DNA of 64,000 bases. Origin: Octadecabacter antarcticus 307 (GTDB lineage Bacteria > Pseudomonadota > Alphaproteobacteria > Rhodobacterales > Rhodobacteraceae). Location of the stretch: NCBI RefSeq assembly GCF_000155675.2, contig NC_020911.1, positions 3,400,501-3,464,500 of the forward strand. Reading direction: 5' to 3'. Under the pieces are notes generated by a model. The model had not been told where the DNA came from, did no database searches, and saw only the letters and a list, made by a program, of their open reading frames with translations. A program made the translations under genes and the position numbers. This document shows positions 1 to 8,918 of the stretch, piece by piece (the first letter of the stretch is position 1; the number at the start of each line of letters is the position of its first letter).

Positions 1-2322
1 CCAAAAGAATCCCGTCGCCTAATCCCGATCATCCTTGACGACTACCCGGATATGGATTTCGGCTCAGGTGCGGTGAAAATCACCGGCGCGCATGACTTCA
101 ACGACTACATGGTCGCCAAACGAAACGGCATCCCGATGTACGCGCTGATGGACACACGCGGTGCGATGCGCAGCGATGGCAAACCCTACGCAGACGAAGC
201 CGCAGTCGCGCAATCCATCGCCAGTGGTGACACCGAATTTGACGAAGCGATGATCGCCGCGATGAACCTTGTGCCAGACGCCTATCGTGGCATGGATCGT
301 TTTGCAGCCCGCGATGCAGTTGTGGCCGATATCACCGCCGACGGCCTCGCCGTGATGCACGACGTCACCCGCAAGATTAAGGATGATGAGGGCGTTGAGA
401 GCGAGATTACCGAAACCGTGCCCTACGTCGAAGCCAAGAAAATCATGCAGCCGTTTGGCGACCGATCAGGCGTCGTCATCGAACCTGCGCTGACTGATCA
501 ATGGTTCGTGGAAACCGACAAAATTGTCGGCCCAGCGCTGGACGCGGTGCGCGACGGCACGGTCACAATCATGCCGGACTCGGGCAAGAAAACCTACTTC
601 CATTGGCTGGAAAACATCGAACCATGGTGCATCTCACGCCAGTTGTGGTGGGGACACCAGATTCCGGTTTGGACAGCAATGGTCCCCACGCTTGAAGGTC
701 AAGTAGGGACATGGAGAGTTGGTGTCGGCGACGGTATTTCGCGAGAGAAAGCCAAGAAATTCCTTGATGAAAACAAGTATGACGAGGAAGCAATGGGCGG
801 CAAGCTCACACCCGGCGGAATGCTAACAATGGATTTCTGTGCAGCCAGTTTAGAGGAGGCTCAAGCACAGATTTCCAAGGTTTGGCAGGAACGGATGAAC
901 TTTGTCCCAAAGAATTTCGTAGAACTGGATGGCGATCCCGGCGATTGGCTTCAAAACCAAGCTTGGGTGCTGCGAGACGATAGCGAGTACGACTCACTAC
1001 CAATGTGGCGCGATCCAGACGTCCTCGACACATGGTTCTCCTCCGGCCTTTGGCCCATCGGCACACTCGGCTGGCCCGAAGACACCGACGCGCTGAAAAA
1101 ATACTTCCCCACCTCTGATCTGATCACCGGACAGGACATCCTGTTTTTCTGGGTCGCCCGCATGATGATGATGCAGCTGGCCGTCGTGAACCAAGTGCCG
1201 TTCAAAACCATCTACCTCCACGGCCTCGTGCGCGATGCCAAGGGTAAGAAGATGTCGAAATCCACCGGCAACGTCATCGACCCGCTTGATATCATCGACG
1301 AATACGGCGCCGACGCGCTGCGGTTCACCAATGCCGCGATGGCGTCCCTTGGTGGGGCGCTGAAACTCGACATGCAGCGCATCGCGGGCTACCGCAATTT
1401 TGGCACCAAACTGTGGAACGCCTGTCGGTTCGCAGAAATGAACGGTGCCTTCGGTATGTACAGCCAGTGCACAGCCTGTGTACACGATGTGCCACCCACC
1501 CAATCGGTCAATAAATGGATCATCGGTGAGACCGCAAAGGTGCTGGTTGTGGTGAATGACGCCTTAAATACCTACCGCTTTAACGACGCCGCGGACGCGC
1601 TTTATAAATTCGTCTGGGGCAAGGTGTGCGATTGGTATGTTGAACTGTCAAAGCCGCTGTTGATGGATGGTACGGACGCAGAAAAGCAGGAAACTCAACA
1701 GGTTATGAACTGGGTTCTGTCGCAATGCGTCACGCTTTTGCATCCGATTATGCCGTTCATCACCGAAGAATTATGGGCATTGATGGGCAACGACACCTTA
1801 CTGACGCATCAAGACTGGCCCGAAATTTCCGCAGGCCTGGTGGACGATCAGGCGGACGCTGAAATGTCGTGGGTTATCCAAATCATCGAAAACATTAGAT
1901 CAACCCGCGCACAGATGAACGTGCCGGCGGGTCTTTATGTGCCACTGATCCAGACCGAAGCGGATGCAGACGCGCGTACAGCTTGGGCCAACAATGAAGC
2001 CTTGATCAAGCGTCTGGCGCGGGTCGATAGCCTGACGGAAGGCGATGCACCAAAGGGGTCTCTGACCGTCGGCACAAAGGGCGCGATATTTGCATTGCCG
2101 CTGGCCGACATCATCGACGTAGACGCCGAAAAAGCCCGTATTACCAAGTCATTGGGCAAAGTTGAAAAAGAGGCTGGCGGTTTGCGTGGGCGTCTGGGAA
2201 ACCCGAAATTCGCGCAAAATGCGACCACCGAAGTTGTCGACGAAGCCCGCGCAAATCTAGCGCTGCGGGAAGAAGAAATCGCGCAACTGTCAGCCGCTTT
2301 GGTGCAGCTTAACGAAATCTAA
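1..2322 (+). CDS. valS: Valine--tRNA ligase, 5' end outside the window
   Basis: Charges tRNA-Val with valine in the cytoplasm (class I synthetase). The frame is open from base 1, so the N-terminus with the HIGH motif lies upstream of the window; about 773 codons are visible. Seen: WWGHQIPVW before the central insertion, DVLDTWFSSGLWP after it, and the class I signature KMSKS at 1249-1263 inside GKKMSKSTGNVIDP. The C-terminus has the usual valyl arm, rich in Glu and Lys (EKARITKSLGKVEKEAGG). The stretch 680-1010, between WWGHQIPVW and DVLDTWF, uses more A/T-ending codons and AGA/ACA-type codons than its flanks, so this insertion may have another history. It reads co-directionally with the aminotransferase gene at 2605. 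Identity is secure. Confidence 0.97.
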   Translation, partial: PKESRRLIPIILDDYPDMDFGSGAVKITGAHDFNDYMVAKRNGIPMYALMDTRGAMRSDGKPYADEAAVAQSIASGDTEFDEAMIAAMNLVPDAYRGMDRFAARDAVVADITADGLAVMHDVTRKIKDDEGVESEITETVPYVEAKKIMQPFGDRSGVVIEPALTDQWFVETDKIVGPALDAVRDGTVTIMPDSGKKTYFHWLENIEPWCISRQLWWGHQIPVWTAMVPTLEGQVGTWRVGVGDGISREKAKKFLDENKYDEEAMGGKLTPGGMLTMDFCAASLEEAQAQISKVWQERMNFVPKNFVELDGDPGDWLQNQAWVLRDDSEYDSLPMWRDPDVLDTWFSSGLWPIGTLGWPEDTDALKKYFPTSDLITGQDILFFWVARMMMMQLAVVNQVPFKTIYLHGLVRDAKGKKMSKSTGNVIDPLDIIDEYGADALRFTNAAMASLGGALKLDMQRIAGYRNFGTKLWNACRFAEMNGAFGMYSQCTACVHDVPPTQSVNKWIIGETAKVLVVVNDALNTYRFNDAADALYKFVWGKVCDWYVELSKPLLMDGTDAEKQETQQVMNWVLSQCVTLLHPIMPFITEELWALMGNDTLLTHQDWPEISAGLVDDQADAEMSWVIQIIENIRSTRAQMNVPAGLYVPLIQTEADADARTAWANNEALIKRLARVDSLTEGDAPKGSLTVGTKGAIFALPLADIIDVDAEKARITKSLGKVEKEAGGLRGRLGNPKFAQNATTEVVDEARANLALREEEIAQLSAALVQLNEI

Positions 2323-2489
2323 ATTCGGGGCGTCCATAATGGGCGCGTTGTCGAATACACCACGCGCCCAACCGCACGCAGCATGGAGAGCGATTTGTCA
2401 TAAACCAGCGTCAGGATACGGCGACCGGACCCACTGCGCGCAAATGGGGCGATCCCGCGTGCTCCTAAGGCAGCACCAGTTGTTGCCAT
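2319..2489 (-). CDS. Possible small protein with twin-arginine-like start
   Basis: A 56-codon ATG frame on the minus strand between valS and the next gene. The frame is also open upstream, where it reads TIRLTRRGL before the ATG, with a TTG at 2490. The reading LTRRGLMATTGAALGARG resembles a Tat export signal (RR followed by a short hydrophobic Ala/Gly stretch). The remaining part, GRRILTLVYDKSLSMLRAVG, is not a family I can name. It overlaps the valS stop by four bases and occupies the space where a terminator would be expected. No good ribosome binding site is visible. It may be a real small conserved gene, a decayed one, or chance; support is weak. Confidence 0.28.
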   Translation of the reverse strand: MATTGAALGARGIAPFARSGSGRRILTLVYDKSLSMLRAVGRVVYSTTRPLWTPRI

Positions 2490-2604
2490 CAAACCCCTGC
2501 GTGTAAGGCGTATCGTGCGTTTGCGTGTGAAATTTTGTCCTTTATTGCACGTGGCGGCCGCGTTAACCCTTTTCAAAGGGAAAGGAAGACCGCAGACTCC
2601 TCCC

Positions 2605-3744
2605 ATGAACAAAAACACAGAAAACGACCCCCGCCTGACCGCCCTTGCAGCATCGCTGCCAACCTCAGTCCCCTTCATCGGGCCCGAAGCGCAGGAGCGC
2701 AGCGCAGGTGCACCGTTCAAAGCGCGACTTGGCGCCAACGAAAGCGTGTTTGGACCATCACCAAAGGCAATCCGCACCATGCGCATGGCTGTCAAAGATT
2801 CGTGGATGTATGGTGATCCCGAAAGCCACGATTTGCGCATGGCCCTCGCCACCCACCACACAATAGATCCGAGCGAGATTGTCGTCGGCGCGGGCATTGA
2901 CGGACTTCTGGATAGCATCGCGCGGTTAACCGTGACCAAAGATACGCCAGTCGTGACCAGCCTTGGCGCGTATCCGACGTTCAACTACCATGTGACTGGC
3001 TATGGTGGCGTGATCCACGAGGTTAAGTATACCGCTGATTTTGAAGACCCAGAACAGCTGATCGCCAAAGCACGAGAGGTCGGCGCGAAGCTGATTTATA
3101 TGTCTAATCCCGACAATCCGATGGGCACATGGCACAGCAGCGCGACGATCCAGCGGATGATCGAAAACGTGCCGCACGGCTGTCTTTTGGTGCTCGATGA
3201 GGCGTATGTCGAACTTGCACCACAAGGAACGGCGCCCGCGATCAATACCAATGATGCGCGGGTGATCCGGCTGCGCACGTTCTCAAAGGGGTACGGCTTG
3301 GCCGGCGCGCGGGTCGGCTACGCTGTGGGCCATAAGACGTTGATTTCGGCGTTCAACCGCGTGCGCAATCACTTCGGGATGAGCCGGATTTCCCAAGCTG
3401 GCGCGCTTGAGGCATTGGCAGATCAGGACTGGCTGGCTGATGTGTGCGACAAGGTCGAAGCGGCGCGGCAAACGCTTTACCAGATCGCGGAAGACAACGG
3501 ATTGACGGCGATCCCATCCGCCACAAATTTTGTTACCATTGATTGTGGGCAGGATGGCGCGTTTGCCCGTTCAGTTCTGAGCGCCTTGATCGAAATGAGG
3601 ATATTTGTGCGCATGCCGTTCGTCACACCACAAGATCGCTGCATCCGGATTTCATGTGGAACCCCAAAAGACATGACGCTGGTTGCCAAGGCATTGCCCA
3701 AAGCGCTGGCCCTAGCATCTGGCCAAGCCTTGGGCAGATGCTAG
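2605..3744 (+). CDS. hisC: PLP-dependent aminotransferase, histidinol-phosphate type
   Basis: A fold-type I class I/II aminotransferase of about 379 residues, resembling histidinol-phosphate aminotransferases (histidine biosynthesis; also active on aromatic keto acids in some bacteria). Seen: LGANESVFGPSPKA near the N-terminus, the PLP-contact motif NPDNPMGT, LDEAYVEL with the cofactor Asp, and TFSKGYGLAG holding the Schiff-base Lys, followed by GARVGYAVG. I start at the ATG at 2605 because the protein family begins there; the frame is open upstream to 2515, but that part looks untranslated. A purine-rich AAAGGAAG lies about 15 bases upstream, a rather long spacing. Roseobacters often carry more than one hisC-like gene, so the physiological substrate is an inference. 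Confidence 0.8.
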   Translation: MNKNTENDPRLTALAASLPTSVPFIGPEAQERSAGAPFKARLGANESVFGPSPKAIRTMRMAVKDSWMYGDPESHDLRMALATHHTIDPSEIVVGAGIDGLLDSIARLTVTKDTPVVTSLGAYPTFNYHVTGYGGVIHEVKYTADFEDPEQLIAKAREVGAKLIYMSNPDNPMGTWHSSATIQRMIENVPHGCLLVLDEAYVELAPQGTAPAINTNDARVIRLRTFSKGYGLAGARVGYAVGHKTLISAFNRVRNHFGMSRISQAGALEALADQDWLADVCDKVEAARQTLYQIAEDNGLTAIPSATNFVTIDCGQDGAFARSVLSALIEMRIFVRMPFVTPQDRCIRISCGTPKDMTLVAKALPKALALASGQALGRC

Positions 3745-3747
3745 GGC
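3709..3747 (+). terminator. Perfect hairpin spanning the aminotransferase stop codon
   Basis: GCCCTAGCATCTG at 3709-3721 pairs exactly with CAGATGCTAGGGC at 3735-3747, a 13-bp stem with a 13-base loop. The right arm contains the TAG stop (3742-3744). No T-run follows, so it is not a classical intrinsic terminator. It could protect the mRNA 3' end or act on termination or translation. Confidence 0.45.
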
Positions 3748-3882
3748 AAAGCCTTGCACGGATCAGGTTCACAAAAAACTTAAGTGATATTTTACGGACA
3801 GCCGTCAAAATTGGACTGATACACTACAGGAGCATGCCATGCGCAAAACCTATAAAAGTGACGAAAATTACACTGACGCGTT

Positions 3883-4029
3883 TTGATCACCGCAGGTCTT
3901 TTGTTATTCATGGCATTTTTCACACTGGCGGCCGCCAAGGGGTTCATATGGGTCCTGTTGTGCGCAGCACTGATCGACGGCTTGATCCGCCTACGTGCTG
4001 CGCGGCTTCGTGCCGCCTGCACGGGTTAG
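3883..4029 (+). CDS. Possible small membrane protein (48 aa, TTG start)
   Basis: The frame reads a hydrophobic stretch (ITAGLLLFMAFFTLAAAKGF, then IWVLLCAALIDGLI) followed by an Arg-rich tail (RLRAARLRAA), as in a small inner-membrane protein. Codons end mostly in C or G, as in real genes here. The only start is TTG; an overlapping upstream frame, ATG at 3839, gives just 15 codons and ends in TTTTGA, so this TTG could be translationally coupled to it. It overlaps the 3' end of the convergent aminotransferase gene by about 39 bases. No family is recognised and chance is possible. Confidence 0.3.
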   Translation: MITAGLLLFMAFFTLAAAKGFIWVLLCAALIDGLIRLRAARLRAACTG

Positions 4030-5202
4030 ATCGGCCAACACCTGCGATGCCGCTTCCAATGCGCCTGCGCCGTGGGGAATGCCCAACGCCTTTAGCCCTG
4101 CGTCGATCGTACCAAGGAACCCCAACACCATATGGCCATTGACGTGGCCCATGTGTCCGATGCGAAAGAATGCGCTGGCGGGGGAGCGGCCCAAACCGAT
4201 GCCCAATGTCACGCCCATATTGTCCTCGCACCATGCCCGAAGCACGTCGCCCTGACCCTCATCGAGCCGCAAAGACGTGATCGCACGCGACCGCGCCGCG
4301 GGGTCGGCCACGTTGATCTGCATCGGCCCCGCCGATGACCACACATCAGTGGCCGCCCAGATCGCATGGGCCAACCCGTCATGGCGCGCCCAAACATTTT
4401 GCAGCCCCTCGTCATTGATCATATCGAGCGCTTCGCGCAGCCCGTAAATGTGATGCGTCGGCGCGGTCCCATCAAAAAATTTCCAGTATTCATCGCCCAC
4501 AACACGTGGCCGCCAATCCCAATACTTCGACACGCGACTGGCGGTTTCACGCACCGCGTCTGCCTTGTTATTGAACCAGACAAACCCGATACCCGGCGGT
4601 GTCATCAAACCCTTTTGGCTGGCGGCGACGGTGATATCCACACCCCAATCGTCCATATGATATTCGTCGCACCCCAGCGACGCGATGGCGTCACACATCA
4701 ACAATGCCCCGTGGCCTGCACGATCCATAGTCGCGCGTACGCCTTTGATATCATTCAGAACTCCGGTTGATGTATCAACCAGAACCGTCAACACCGCCTT
4801 GATGCGCCCAGTTGTGTCGGCTTTCAACACGGCCTCAACCTGCGCAAGGTCAACAGCGTCGCTGTCGCCAAAGTCAATTGTTTCAACCGCGGCACCCAGC
4901 CCCTGAGCCATCTCGCCCCAACCGACGCAGAACCGTCCCGTCGCGAGGACCAGAACTGTGTCGCCATCGTTGAGGATATTCGACAACGCCGCTTCCCAGA
5001 CACCGTGGCCGTTGCCAACGTAGATGGCCACGTCGTGGCGCGTTCCAGCAACCGCCTTCAGGTCTGGAAAAAGGCTGCGCGTCACATCATGAAGCTCACC
5101 CGTATAGATGTTGGGCGCCGCGCGGTGCATCGCGCGCAACACACGGTCCGGCATCACAGACGGCCCCGGAATTGCGAGATACGTCAAACCATTGGCAAAC
5201 AT
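3991..5202 (-). CDS. Class V aminotransferase (serine/alanine-glyoxylate type)
   Basis: A PLP enzyme of 403 residues, fold type I class V, of the group that includes serine-glyoxylate and alanine-glyoxylate aminotransferases, which move an amino group between Ser or Ala and glyoxylate. Seen: YLAIPGPSVMPDRVLRAM at the N-terminus, GNGHGVWEAALSN in the cofactor phosphate region, DTSTGVLNDIKG, CDAIASLGCDEYHMDDWGVD with the PLP-contacting Asp, and AASQKGLMTPPG with the Schiff-base Lys. Length fits the family. The start at 5202 agrees with the family start. It is convergent with the preceding aminotransferase and divergent from the ABC exporter; the 148-bp gap to the exporter probably holds both promoters. 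The exact substrate pair is not resolvable here. Confidence 0.88.
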   Translation of the reverse strand: MFANGLTYLAIPGPSVMPDRVLRAMHRAAPNIYTGELHDVTRSLFPDLKAVAGTRHDVAIYVGNGHGVWEAALSNILNDGDTVLVLATGRFCVGWGEMAQGLGAAVETIDFGDSDAVDLAQVEAVLKADTTGRIKAVLTVLVDTSTGVLNDIKGVRATMDRAGHGALLMCDAIASLGCDEYHMDDWGVDITVAASQKGLMTPPGIGFVWFNNKADAVRETASRVSKYWDWRPRVVGDEYWKFFDGTAPTHHIYGLREALDMINDEGLQNVWARHDGLAHAIWAATDVWSSAGPMQINVADPAARSRAITSLRLDEGQGDVLRAWCEDNMGVTLGIGLGRSPASAFFRIGHMGHVNGHMVLGFLGTIDAGLKALGIPHGAGALEAASQVLADLTRAGGTKPRST

Positions 5203-5350
5203 GTTGTGCGTCCTTAAATGAATGGTGTCAGGCGGACATTATCTTGCGAAAATGCAGCGTCAATGGCGGACAGGCGATCCTGAACATGCCAGCACCTTTC
5301 ACCTGTGTTCAATAGCGCCTAGAAGTAGGTAAATTGAAGACGGAACCGCA

Positions 5351-7240
5351 ATGACCGACCCCGCCCAAACGCCCGCGCCTGCCGCGAAATCTGAACGCAC
5401 AAGTCGCGCTATGTTCCAGTGGCTGTGGGGTAATTATTTGCGCCGCCACATCGTGTTGTTGTTGGTCGCAGTGGCATTGATGGTCATCGAGGGATCCACA
5501 TTTGGCGTTCTGAGTTACATGATGCAGCCGATGTTTGATAACGTCTTTATCGGCGGTCAACAGGGGGCAGTCTGGATCATTGGTACGGTCATTCTGGCGC
5601 TTTTCATGGTTCGCGCGGTGACGTCCCTCACCCAGCGCGTGATCCTCAAACGGATCGCAGAGCAGAGCGCGGCAGACATTCGCACCGACCTTTTGCGCCA
5701 CCTGATGCGACTGGACACAGCGTTCCATCAGGCCCACCCCCCTGGCACGTTGATCGAACGGGTGCAGGGCGATGTGCAGGCGTTGGGGGGCGTTTGGACG
5801 GGGCTGATCACCGGCCTTGGCCGCGATATGGTCGCGGTTGTCGCACTATTTTCGGTGGCGCTGTGGGTCGATTGGGTTTGGACCGCTATTGCTTTGATTG
5901 GCATCCCCATTCTGGTGCTGCCATCCTTTGCAATCCAAGGCTATGTACGCCATAAAGCTCGCGCGGCACGCGAGGTTGCAGCCGATATGTCCACCCGACT
6001 GGATGAGGTATTTCACGGCATAAACCCCATAAAACTCAACAGTTTAGAAGACTACCAAGGGAAGCGGTATGAGGCCCTGACAAGTCGCCGTGTGCGCACC
6101 GAGACGCAGGCCGCGTTCGGTCAGGCGATGATCCCGAGCTTAGTGGATATCATGGCAGGCCTCGGGTTCTTCGCCGTGCTGTTATACGGCGGCAATCAGA
6201 TCATTGACGGGCAGAAAACAGTCGGCGAATTCATGGCGTTCTTCACCGCCATGGCCATCGCGTTTGACCCTCTGCGTCGTCTGGGCAACCTGACCGGCCT
6301 GTGGCAAGCTGCCGCCGCTGCGATTGACCGCTTGCTCGATCTATTTGACGCACAGCCAACTTTGCTCTCCCCCAACGACCCTGTGGCGATCCCCGTAAAC
6401 GCGCCAAAGATCAGCTTTTACAATGTCTCACTCAGTTACGGTGATCTGCCCGTTCTCAACGGCGCGACGTTTACGGCGCAAGCGGGCCAAACGACTGCTC
6501 TGGTGGGTGCATCTGGCGCTGGCAAAAGCACGTTGTTCAATGTGTTGACCCGTCTTGTGGAACCACAATCAGGCAGTGTCAGCTTGGATGACACGCCGAT
6601 CAACACCCTAGCGCTTACGGACCTTCGCAGCCTTGTGTCAACTGTGTCACAAGACGCGGCGCTGTTTGACGAAACCCTGCGCGACAACATTTTGCTGGGT
6701 AAGACAGCTATCACGGACGATGTCCTGAACGCGACGCTCGATGATGCCCATGTCGCCGATTTCCTTGTTAAACTGCCTGCCGGCCTCGACAGTCCTGCAG
6801 GACCGCGCGGATCGAACCTATCAGGTGGTCAGCGCCAACGCGTCGCCATTGCGCGCGCCCTGCTGCGCGATACACCGATCCTGTTGCTGGATGAAGCGAC
6901 CAGCGCCCTGGACACTAAATCAGAAACCATCGTGCAAGGTGCCCTTGACCGTCTTGCAATGGGACGCACGACCCTTGTGATCGCGCACCGCCTGTCGACG
7001 ATTCAGAACGCGCACAAGATCGTGGTGATAGACAAGGGCCGTGTCGTTGATGAAGGCACACACACGGACCTGCTCGCACGTGGTGGGCTTTATGCCGATC
7101 TGTACCGCTTGCAGTTTCGCGACGGTAAACAGGTGATCGACGGCAAAAACCGCCCCCGCAAGCAAACTATAGCCGCTAAATCGAACGCGCGGCCACAATC
7201 CTGGCTTGCGCGTCTGTTCAATCGCCCCGAACGACATTAG
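5351..7240 (+). CDS. ABC exporter, fused membrane and ATPase domains (MsbA-like)
   Basis: A half-transporter of 629 residues. The first 320 residues contain about six membrane segments (HIVLLLVAVALMVIEGS is the first). The ATPase domain follows: Walker A GASGAGKST near residue 385, signature LSGGQRQRVAIARAL near 490, Walker B ILLLDEATSALD near 510, and the H-loop IAHRLST. It should dimerise in the inner membrane and export lipid, lipopolysaccharide or a hydrophobic compound at the cost of ATP. The C-terminal 30 residues are basic and extend past the ATPase domain. The gene ends 9 bases before the ygfZ start, so the two are probably co-transcribed. The cargo is unknown. Confidence 0.92.
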   Translation: MTDPAQTPAPAAKSERTSRAMFQWLWGNYLRRHIVLLLVAVALMVIEGSTFGVLSYMMQPMFDNVFIGGQQGAVWIIGTVILALFMVRAVTSLTQRVILKRIAEQSAADIRTDLLRHLMRLDTAFHQAHPPGTLIERVQGDVQALGGVWTGLITGLGRDMVAVVALFSVALWVDWVWTAIALIGIPILVLPSFAIQGYVRHKARAAREVAADMSTRLDEVFHGINPIKLNSLEDYQGKRYEALTSRRVRTETQAAFGQAMIPSLVDIMAGLGFFAVLLYGGNQIIDGQKTVGEFMAFFTAMAIAFDPLRRLGNLTGLWQAAAAAIDRLLDLFDAQPTLLSPNDPVAIPVNAPKISFYNVSLSYGDLPVLNGATFTAQAGQTTALVGASGAGKSTLFNVLTRLVEPQSGSVSLDDTPINTLALTDLRSLVSTVSQDAALFDETLRDNILLGKTAITDDVLNATLDDAHVADFLVKLPAGLDSPAGPRGSNLSGGQRQRVAIARALLRDTPILLLDEATSALDTKSETIVQGALDRLAMGRTTLVIAHRLSTIQNAHKIVVIDKGRVVDEGTHTDLLARGGLYADLYRLQFRDGKQVIDGKNRPRKQTIAAKSNARPQSWLARLFNRPERH

Positions 7241-7249
7241 GTAACAATT

Positions 7250-7993
7250 ATGATTAATCGCACCCTTATTCGTTTGTCCGGCCCCGATACCGTTGAATTC
7301 CTGCAAGGGTTGATCACGAATGATGTGGCCAAGACCAGCGGCGGCCTTGTTTACGCAGCACTTCTGACACCACAGGGCAAATACATCGCGGATTTCTTTG
7401 TCACCGCGCAAGACGGCGCGTTGTTGATTGATGTCGCCACGTCCCATGCGGCGATGCTGGCACAGCGTCTGACCATGTACCGTTTGCGTTCGGACGTGCA
7501 GATCGCAGAGGCGCCACTGTTAGTGTCACGTGGCACGGGTACGGCGCCCAACAGTGCTCTGCCCGACCCGCGCCATGCAGCCCTTGGGTGGCGTCTGATC
7601 GCAGCCACCGACCAAAGTGACGACACGGATTGGGATGCGCTGCGCGTGGCACACGTAATCCCGGAAACCGGCATTGAACTGACGCCCGAAACCTACATCC
7701 TTGAAGCCGGATTTGAGCGTCTGAATGGCGTTGATTTTCGCAAAGGCTGCTACGTCGGTCAGGAAATCGCTGCGCGGATGAAACACAAAACAGAGCTGAA
7801 AAAAGGTCTCGCGCAGGTGTCGATCTCTGGGGTAGCCCCCGCCAAGTTTCCAATGGGAACCGAAATCACCACCAACGGCAGACCCGCTGGCACACTTTAC
7901 ACGCAATCTGGCGGCCTCGCGCTTGCGCACCTGCGCTTTGATCGCGCGACGGGCGACATGCAGGCAGGTGGCGCAACTTTGCGTCGCACTTAA
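7250..7993 (+). CDS. ygfZ: Folate-binding protein YgfZ (Fe-S cluster assembly/repair)
   Basis: YgfZ/GcvT-like protein of 247 residues that binds tetrahydrofolate and helps make or repair Fe-S clusters in certain enzymes. The diagnostic motif KGCYVGQE, with the conserved Cys, lies near residue 165, preceded by GFERLNGVDFR. The N-terminal RTLIRLSGPDTVEFLQGLIT is typical of the family. It starts at the ATG 9 bases after the exporter gene. Downstream, no promoter-like start of another gene is seen until the IS110 remnant. Confidence 0.93.
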   Translation: MINRTLIRLSGPDTVEFLQGLITNDVAKTSGGLVYAALLTPQGKYIADFFVTAQDGALLIDVATSHAAMLAQRLTMYRLRSDVQIAEAPLLVSRGTGTAPNSALPDPRHAALGWRLIAATDQSDDTDWDALRVAHVIPETGIELTPETYILEAGFERLNGVDFRKGCYVGQEIAARMKHKTELKKGLAQVSISGVAPAKFPMGTEITTNGRPAGTLYTQSGGLALAHLRFDRATGDMQAGGATLRRT

Positions 7994-8309
7994 CCCTAAC
8001 TTTACCCTGCCTTTGTCTCAAAAATACCCCCGCCCGAGGCTCCTTCCGTATCGAAACATATAGTCCCCAACGGATCTGCACATCAGGCAATCGAGCGCGT
8101 TCTGAATATTCCATCGTGCTTGTCTTGTGAAGATCTTGGGGCTCATGCGAAGAGCGCGCAAGTGCCTGCCACGCCGAACATAGCGTGCGCCGGCAGTGAT
8201 TGGATCGCATCGGGCTTAGTTTGACAGACCGTCTTAGAGACAGATCAACCATCGTCTTCGTATAGGGCCTGATCCTCGCAATGATGGGGTTGGCTTTGAT
8301 CTTATCCTA
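7994..8309. other. Gene-free stretch with first copy of the efp-end repeat
   Basis: No coding frame with support. It begins with the ygfZ 3' flank and includes, at 8095-8114, a copy of the last 20 bases of efp (with one mismatch). From about 8115 onwards it is probably the left, non-coding end of the IS110 element. Confidence 0.5.
8095..8114. repeat. Copy 1 of the efp 3'-end repeat
   Basis: GCGCGTTCTGAATATTCCAT, one mismatch from the copies at 8893-8912 and 8923-8942. Read on the minus strand it encodes MEYSERA, the C-terminus of elongation factor P. It marks the left side of the IS110 remnant. Confidence 0.75.
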
Positions 8310-8880
8310 GACAAACTCAGAAAATTGCAGATCGCGCGCATGTCGTTGGTTAGAGATAGAACCCGCCTGCTGACCGAATCAAAACTCAGACCGTGCTTTT
8401 TACGCGCCGCCAAATCAAAGCGCGACTGGGGCAAGTGGAACGCCAGCTCACAGCCCTTGAGGTCGAATTGAAAACGATGCTTTGCCACTGTGCGCACAGC
8501 CCCCGTGAGCATGACATCCTGCGTTCGATTCCAAGTATTGGTGAGGTTGCCGCAGTGGCCATCTTGGTTGAATGCCCCGAGATTGGCACATTGGGGCGTA
8601 AGCAGGCCGCGAGTTTGGCAGGCGTCGCTCCGATGACACAACATTCCGGAAAATAGAACGGTAAGGCCTTCATCCAAGGGGGGCGCAAATTCCTGCGAGG
8701 GGCGCCCTACATGCCAGCTCTCTTTGCTGTACGCCACAACCCAGACCTTGCTCGAAAGTACCAAGCCATGATTGCTGCAGGAAAACCGACCAAACTCGCC
8801 CTAACGGCACTCTCATCGAAATGGCAACCGCGCTTATCAAAGCAGATAGGAAATAGTCACCAAACAGCTCTTGATCCAGA
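8310..8880 (+). pseudogene. IS110-family transposase, decayed C-terminal part
   Basis: Remnant of an IS110 transposase (DEDD N-terminal domain lost, transposase_20 C-terminal domain kept). Seen in one frame from 8393: LRSIPSIGEVAAVAILVE and LGRKQAASLAGVAPMTQHSG, then an in-frame TAG at 8654-8656 exactly where the family has Trp, then NGKAFIQGGRKFLRGAPYMP and ARKYQAMIAAGKPTKLAL. Upstream, ARMSLVRDRTRLL lies in another frame (frameshift near 8370). Near the 3' end, TALIKADRK is followed by a second TAG, again at an expected Trp, after another frameshift. No other insertion is seen inside. It cannot make an active enzyme. Confidence 0.85.
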
Positions 8881-8892
8881 CGGATACTCTGG

Positions 8893-8912
8893 GCGCGTTC
8901 TGAGTATTCCAT
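8893..8912. repeat. Copy 2 of the efp 3'-end repeat
   Basis: GCGCGTTCTGAGTATTCCAT, identical to the real efp end at 8923-8942 and 30 bases from it. It borders the right end of the IS110 remnant. Confidence 0.8.
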
Positions 8913-8918
8913 CGCGCT

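Noticed and set aside
997..1503. 168-codon minus-strand frame inside valS
   Set aside because: Antisense to conserved synthetase motifs, no family pattern; typical shadow in G+C-rich coding DNA.
2319..2984. A 221-codon minus-strand frame overlapping the aminotransferase gene
   Set aside because: Most of it is antisense to well-supported coding sequence; only its last 56 codons are kept as a weak candidate.
4366..4770. 134-codon plus-strand frame within the class V aminotransferase gene
   Set aside because: Antisense to conserved motifs of the aminotransferase; no start signals or family similarity.
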